From NCBI GenBank assembly GCA_903907885.1, contig CAIVPY010000265.1:1-6841 (forward strand): 6,841 nt of DNA, written 5' to 3'. The notes below the pieces were generated by a model. That model searched no databases and was not told the DNA's origin. It was given only the letters and a program-made list of their open reading frames with translations. The DNA comes from an uncultured Bacteroidota bacterium. Lineage in GTDB: Bacteria; Bacteroidota; Bacteroidia; UKL13-3. Positions 6,445 through 6,841 of this stretch are shown here, in pieces. How positions within the stretch are numbered: the stretch's first letter is position 1; every line of letters starts with the position of its first letter. A program made the translations under genes and the position numbers.

Positions 6445-6841
6445 ATGTTGCAGTGGGTTGATTATTTTATGTTAGTAGTAGCTGGTGCTATTGGTGGATT
6501 TATGAGCGGCCTAATAGGTGTGGGTGGAGGGGTTATTTTTGTACCTATTTTAACCCATTTTTTTCTGGCTTTGGGTTATACTGATGATGTATTAGTAAAA
6601 GCAGTACTTGCCAACTCTCTGTTTGCAATCATATTTACAGGAGGAACCATCAGTTATAAACAATATCGACTAGGTAATTTTCACATCAAAGAAGTGTTGG
6701 CAACAGCTATTCCAGGTATAGCCAGTTCTCTTCTCATGTCGAGTGTAATTGAAATGGGAACTTGGTATTCTAAAACAATGTTTAACCTTGTATTTGGAGC
6801 ATTGTTAGTTCCATTGGTTTTTAAAACATTTTTTGGAAAAA
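6445..6841 (+). CDS. TSUP (TauE/SafE) family membrane transporter, N-terminal part (runs off the right edge)
   Basis: The frame is open for 132 codons from ATG 6445 to the edge; the family is usually about 250-270 residues, so roughly half is present. The first helix (about 8-35) carries the glycine-rich family signature GGFMSGLIGVGGG (17-29). A second conserved stretch, KAVLANSLFAIIFTGGTISY (52-71), matches the second helix and its loop, and further hydrophobic segments lie near 82-101 and 112-126. TSUP proteins are inner-membrane carriers associated with export or import of sulfite, sulfoacetate, thiosulfate or other small organic anions; the substrate here cannot be told. An in-frame TAA at 6439-6441 makes 6445 the first possible ATG, although the ATG at 6469 would also keep the first helix. 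A promoter match lies just upstream. It is divergent from kup, with no evident functional link. Confidence 0.88.
   Translation, partial: MLQWVDYFMLVVAGAIGGFMSGLIGVGGGVIFVPILTHFFLALGYTDDVLVKAVLANSLFAIIFTGGTISYKQYRLGNFHIKEVLATAIPGIASSLLMSSVIEMGTWYSKTMFNLVFGALLVPLVFKTFFGK

Noticed and set aside
1..6841. Search for a defence system, mobile element, CRISPR array, tRNA or toxin-antitoxin pair
   Set aside because: All long frames fit household families apart from one unknown partial gene; no spaced repeats, terminal inverted repeats, transposase motifs or RNA gene signatures were seen.

Overview
The window looks like an ordinary chromosomal segment from a low-GC member of the Bacteroidota. Three things point there: the protein family variants (an LptF/LptG permease of the Bacteroidota type, a fused RibBA, and a KUP transporter with the DGIITPPIS variant motif); starts with A-rich leaders and no clear Shine-Dalgarno sequence; and two clean matches to the Bacteroidota promoter pattern (TTG, 17-18 bp, TAnnTTTG) in the one wide divergent spacer. 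I cannot name a genus.

Layout: (1) At the left edge is the first part of a leftward gene of unknown function (328 to beyond base 1), in a family that I recall only as conserved hypothetical proteins of Bacteroidota. (2) Divergent from it, after a 42-bp spacer holding a perfect 14-bp palindrome, runs a tight rightward cluster: an LptF/LptG-family permease (371-1807), a family 4 glycosyltransferase 8 bp downstream (1816-3012), and ribBA (start 3016 or, more likely, 3067; end 4272). (3) A 79-bp convergent spacer ends at the stop of the leftward gene kup (4352-6301, GTG start); a probable terminator for the rightward cluster overlaps this junction. (4) A 143-bp divergent spacer carries back-to-back promoters for kup and for a rightward TSUP (TauE/SafE) family membrane protein (6445 to the right edge, cut off).

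Function: the permease and glycosyltransferase both suggest envelope work (lipopolysaccharide transport to the outer membrane and sugar transfer to a surface glycan or lipid). RibBA supplies both precursor branches of riboflavin synthesis and is probably only co-transcribed. Kup imports potassium, and the TSUP protein probably moves a small sulfur-containing or organic anion. Nothing ties these into one pathway.

I found no mobile element, CRISPR array, RNA gene, toxin-antitoxin pair or defence system. I do not see a new biological system here. The points worth a second look are small: the unknown leftward protein, a substituted signature histidine in the glycosyltransferase, the palindrome, and some start-site and promoter details.
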